Under the pieces are notes generated by a model that worked only from the letters and a program-made list of their open reading frames with translations, was not told where the DNA came from and made no database searches. A DNA stretch of 64,000 nucleotides from Acanthaster planci (Eukaryota; Echinodermata; Asteroidea; Valvatida; Acanthasteridae), in assembly GCF_001949145.1 (NCBI RefSeq), contig NW_019091668.1:133601-197600 (forward strand), given 5' to 3'. Below are positions 62,587 through 64,000 of the stretch, piece after piece. Both the position numbers and the translations under genes were made by a program. How positions within the stretch are numbered: position 1 is the first letter of the stretch; the number at the start of each line of letters is the position of its first letter.

Positions 62587-63777
62587 CAGCTACAGAGAGA
62601 TGGTCCGTCGTGCGTTTCAAATTTTACGTGAAAATGGAGGCGTAATTAGCAGTTTCTGGAGACTTACACGGTATTTTCAGATGAATACTATTACATCAAT
62701 ACATGTTGTTCAAAATTTTAAGTATATTTCGTTGTTTTCAAAAAGAAATCCAGAGCTAAGTACACCCACAGTTAGGGCCTACTTACTTGTACTTCGAGAA
62801 CTTCGAGTTTAATTTTTTTTAGGGCTGCAAACCATTTCACCACAAAAATTGAATTCCAAAACCCCATAGCGTTACGACGCCATGTAAACCTTCTTGCCTC
62901 GAAGGCACACAGAGTATCACAGAAATAGTGACTTTGAGTTCTCGAAGAACACCACACAGTTCTAGGGGTACACGGCGTGTTTATTTCACATGGACACTGA
63001 TATAGATGCAGATCACACACAATCAATGATCCGAAGTTGGTTCACTACACCAGATCCTGAAGTCACCTCGTAGTGGACTGCGCGAACCAGCTTCAGGATC
63101 ACTGATCATGATGTGGATCTGTGTGAAACAAACAGGCCCATGGTGTACACATTGCAGGTATGATCAGCCAATCTGCACGATTACTCTGCACAGTTGGTCA
63201 ATTCTGCATAAAATTTTAAATGATCTAAACACAACTGTGAATAAGAAATGAAAGTCAATTAGCTGAGGGAGAAATTATAATGTATGTGATTGTACAGTCA
63301 CCACGTACATGTATTGTTAAAGTTTGATTGGTTTTTAACAGTGAAGAGGGAAGTAATGGACCTGGTGACTATACCGTCACTGAAGTTTGACAAATAGCTT
63401 AGTGCTGTAAGATTGAGTGACTGTGCAAAGATTCAGCAATCATGCCCAACACAAGTGTACCAGGTGCTTCCTTCTTCTAGCTACCAGATATATATTCTTT
63501 TTTGGTACATTTATGCAGTTACATAAAGGAGGGTCTTTTGCCCAGGTTTCACTGTCTTGATTTTTGGGAGTCATTCAAGGTGCCTCTGCCTGAGAGACTC
63601 AGATTCTCTAATCAGGTCTTATACTGTTTCCACCCCCTCACCCACTCCTATTATGTAGCATTGTTATTCTTTTCGTATTTTTTCCCCTCAGAGGAGATGA
63701 TCCACTGAAGATGGGTGCCCTTGTTGGCACTGACAAATATGGGAACAAGTACTTTGAGAATAACAGGTATTTCCAAG
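62579..63777 (+). CDS. NDUFA12: NADH:ubiquinone oxidoreductase accessory subunit A12 (3' partial)
   Basis: Peripheral accessory subunit of mitochondrial complex I. Two exons are in the window: 62579-62670 (ATG in CAAGATGGCG) and 63692-63777, joined in phase 2; the second ends in phase 1 at a GTACGTG donor and the gene continues past 64000. The product so far is about 60 aa: MAFSYREMVRRAFQILREN, GGVISSFWRLTR, then DDPLKMGALVGTDKYGN and KYFENNRYFQG. Human NDUFA12 has the same layout ([35 protein letters not shown], split at about the same place). No mitochondrial presequence is expected in this family. The upstream neighbour HAUS7 is divergent, 1.9 kb away, with MITEs in between. Confidence 0.93.
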
Positions 63778-64000
63778 GTACGTGTACGTGTTATTAACTG
63801 CTCTTCCCTGTATGTGCATTTTGAGCTGGAAGTTAATACAGGAAATTTGGACAGTGAAGCAACTCAACTTTGGGACTATCCTCTGCAAAAATAATGAAAT
63901 GCTTTGTTGTTGTAGGACAGCCAAACATTGTTTCTAATTACAACTTTGCATTTTTGCTAAGGAGAGATTACATGTTTTTAAATTGTGCACAATTAGTTGA

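Noticed and set aside
62760-62970. Possible further palindromic element between GTACACCCACAGTT and ACAGTTCTAGGGGTAC
   Set aside because: End similarity is weak and the arms cannot be followed inward; only the right terminus resembles the TACCCCCAGA family.
1-64000. CRISPR arrays, bacterial operons, phage or viral genes
   Set aside because: None seen; all supported genes are animal, with spliceosomal introns, and the tandem repeats lack spacer structure.

Overview
This is a 64 kb piece of an animal nuclear genome. It holds six recognisable protein-coding genes. Five are split into many short exons with GT-AG introns, and one (HEXIM-like) looks intronless. The orthologues identified by reading, moderate intron sizes, abundant short inverted-repeat DNA elements, tRNA-derived SINEs and a very frequent palindromic TACATGTA motif suggest an invertebrate deuterostome (amphioxus, hemichordate or echinoderm). 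I cannot fix the species from sequence alone.

Layout: (1) 774-4761, plus strand: 3' two-thirds of the splicing factor SPF45/RBM17; its first exons lie left of the window. (2) 4762-12079: no gene seen, but a ~1.9 kb foldback structure at about 9140-11010. (3) 12080-17856, plus: complete ALDH5A1 (mitochondrial succinate-semialdehyde dehydrogenase), 8 coding exons, 519 aa. (4) 19747-21331, plus: complete HMGA-like AT-hook protein, 4 exons, 111 aa. (5) 23822-39452, minus: a 22-exon POMGNT1-like type II membrane protein of about 833 aa with two ILEI/FAM3-like domains in front of a GT13 domain whose metal-binding and catalytic-base motifs look degraded. (6) 39453-48989: no gene seen; MITEs, a dense TACATGTA cluster and an assembly gap (47821-48281). 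(7) 49002-49838, plus: HEXIM-like P-TEFb/7SK regulator, single exon. (8) 54632-60667, minus: HAUS7-like augmin subunit, 9 exons, with a one-base frame conflict at the last junction. (9) 60668-62578: palindromic repeats. (10) 62579 onward, plus: first two exons of NDUFA12 (complex I accessory subunit), continuing off the right edge.

The genes are housekeeping or regulatory loci with no visible joint pathway. RBM17, HEXIM and HMGA act in the nucleus on RNA or chromatin, ALDH5A1 and NDUFA12 act in mitochondria, HAUS7 at the spindle, and the POMGNT1-like protein probably in the Golgi. Exon boundaries were derived by hand from splice sites, reading phase and family recall. All internal phases agree except the HAUS7 last junction. 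No new defence or mobile 'system' was found. The most unusual items are the putatively inactive, domain-duplicated POMGNT1-like protein, the HEXIM with an altered PYNT motif, the large foldback element, and two nested insertions for which the window itself contains an unoccupied relative.
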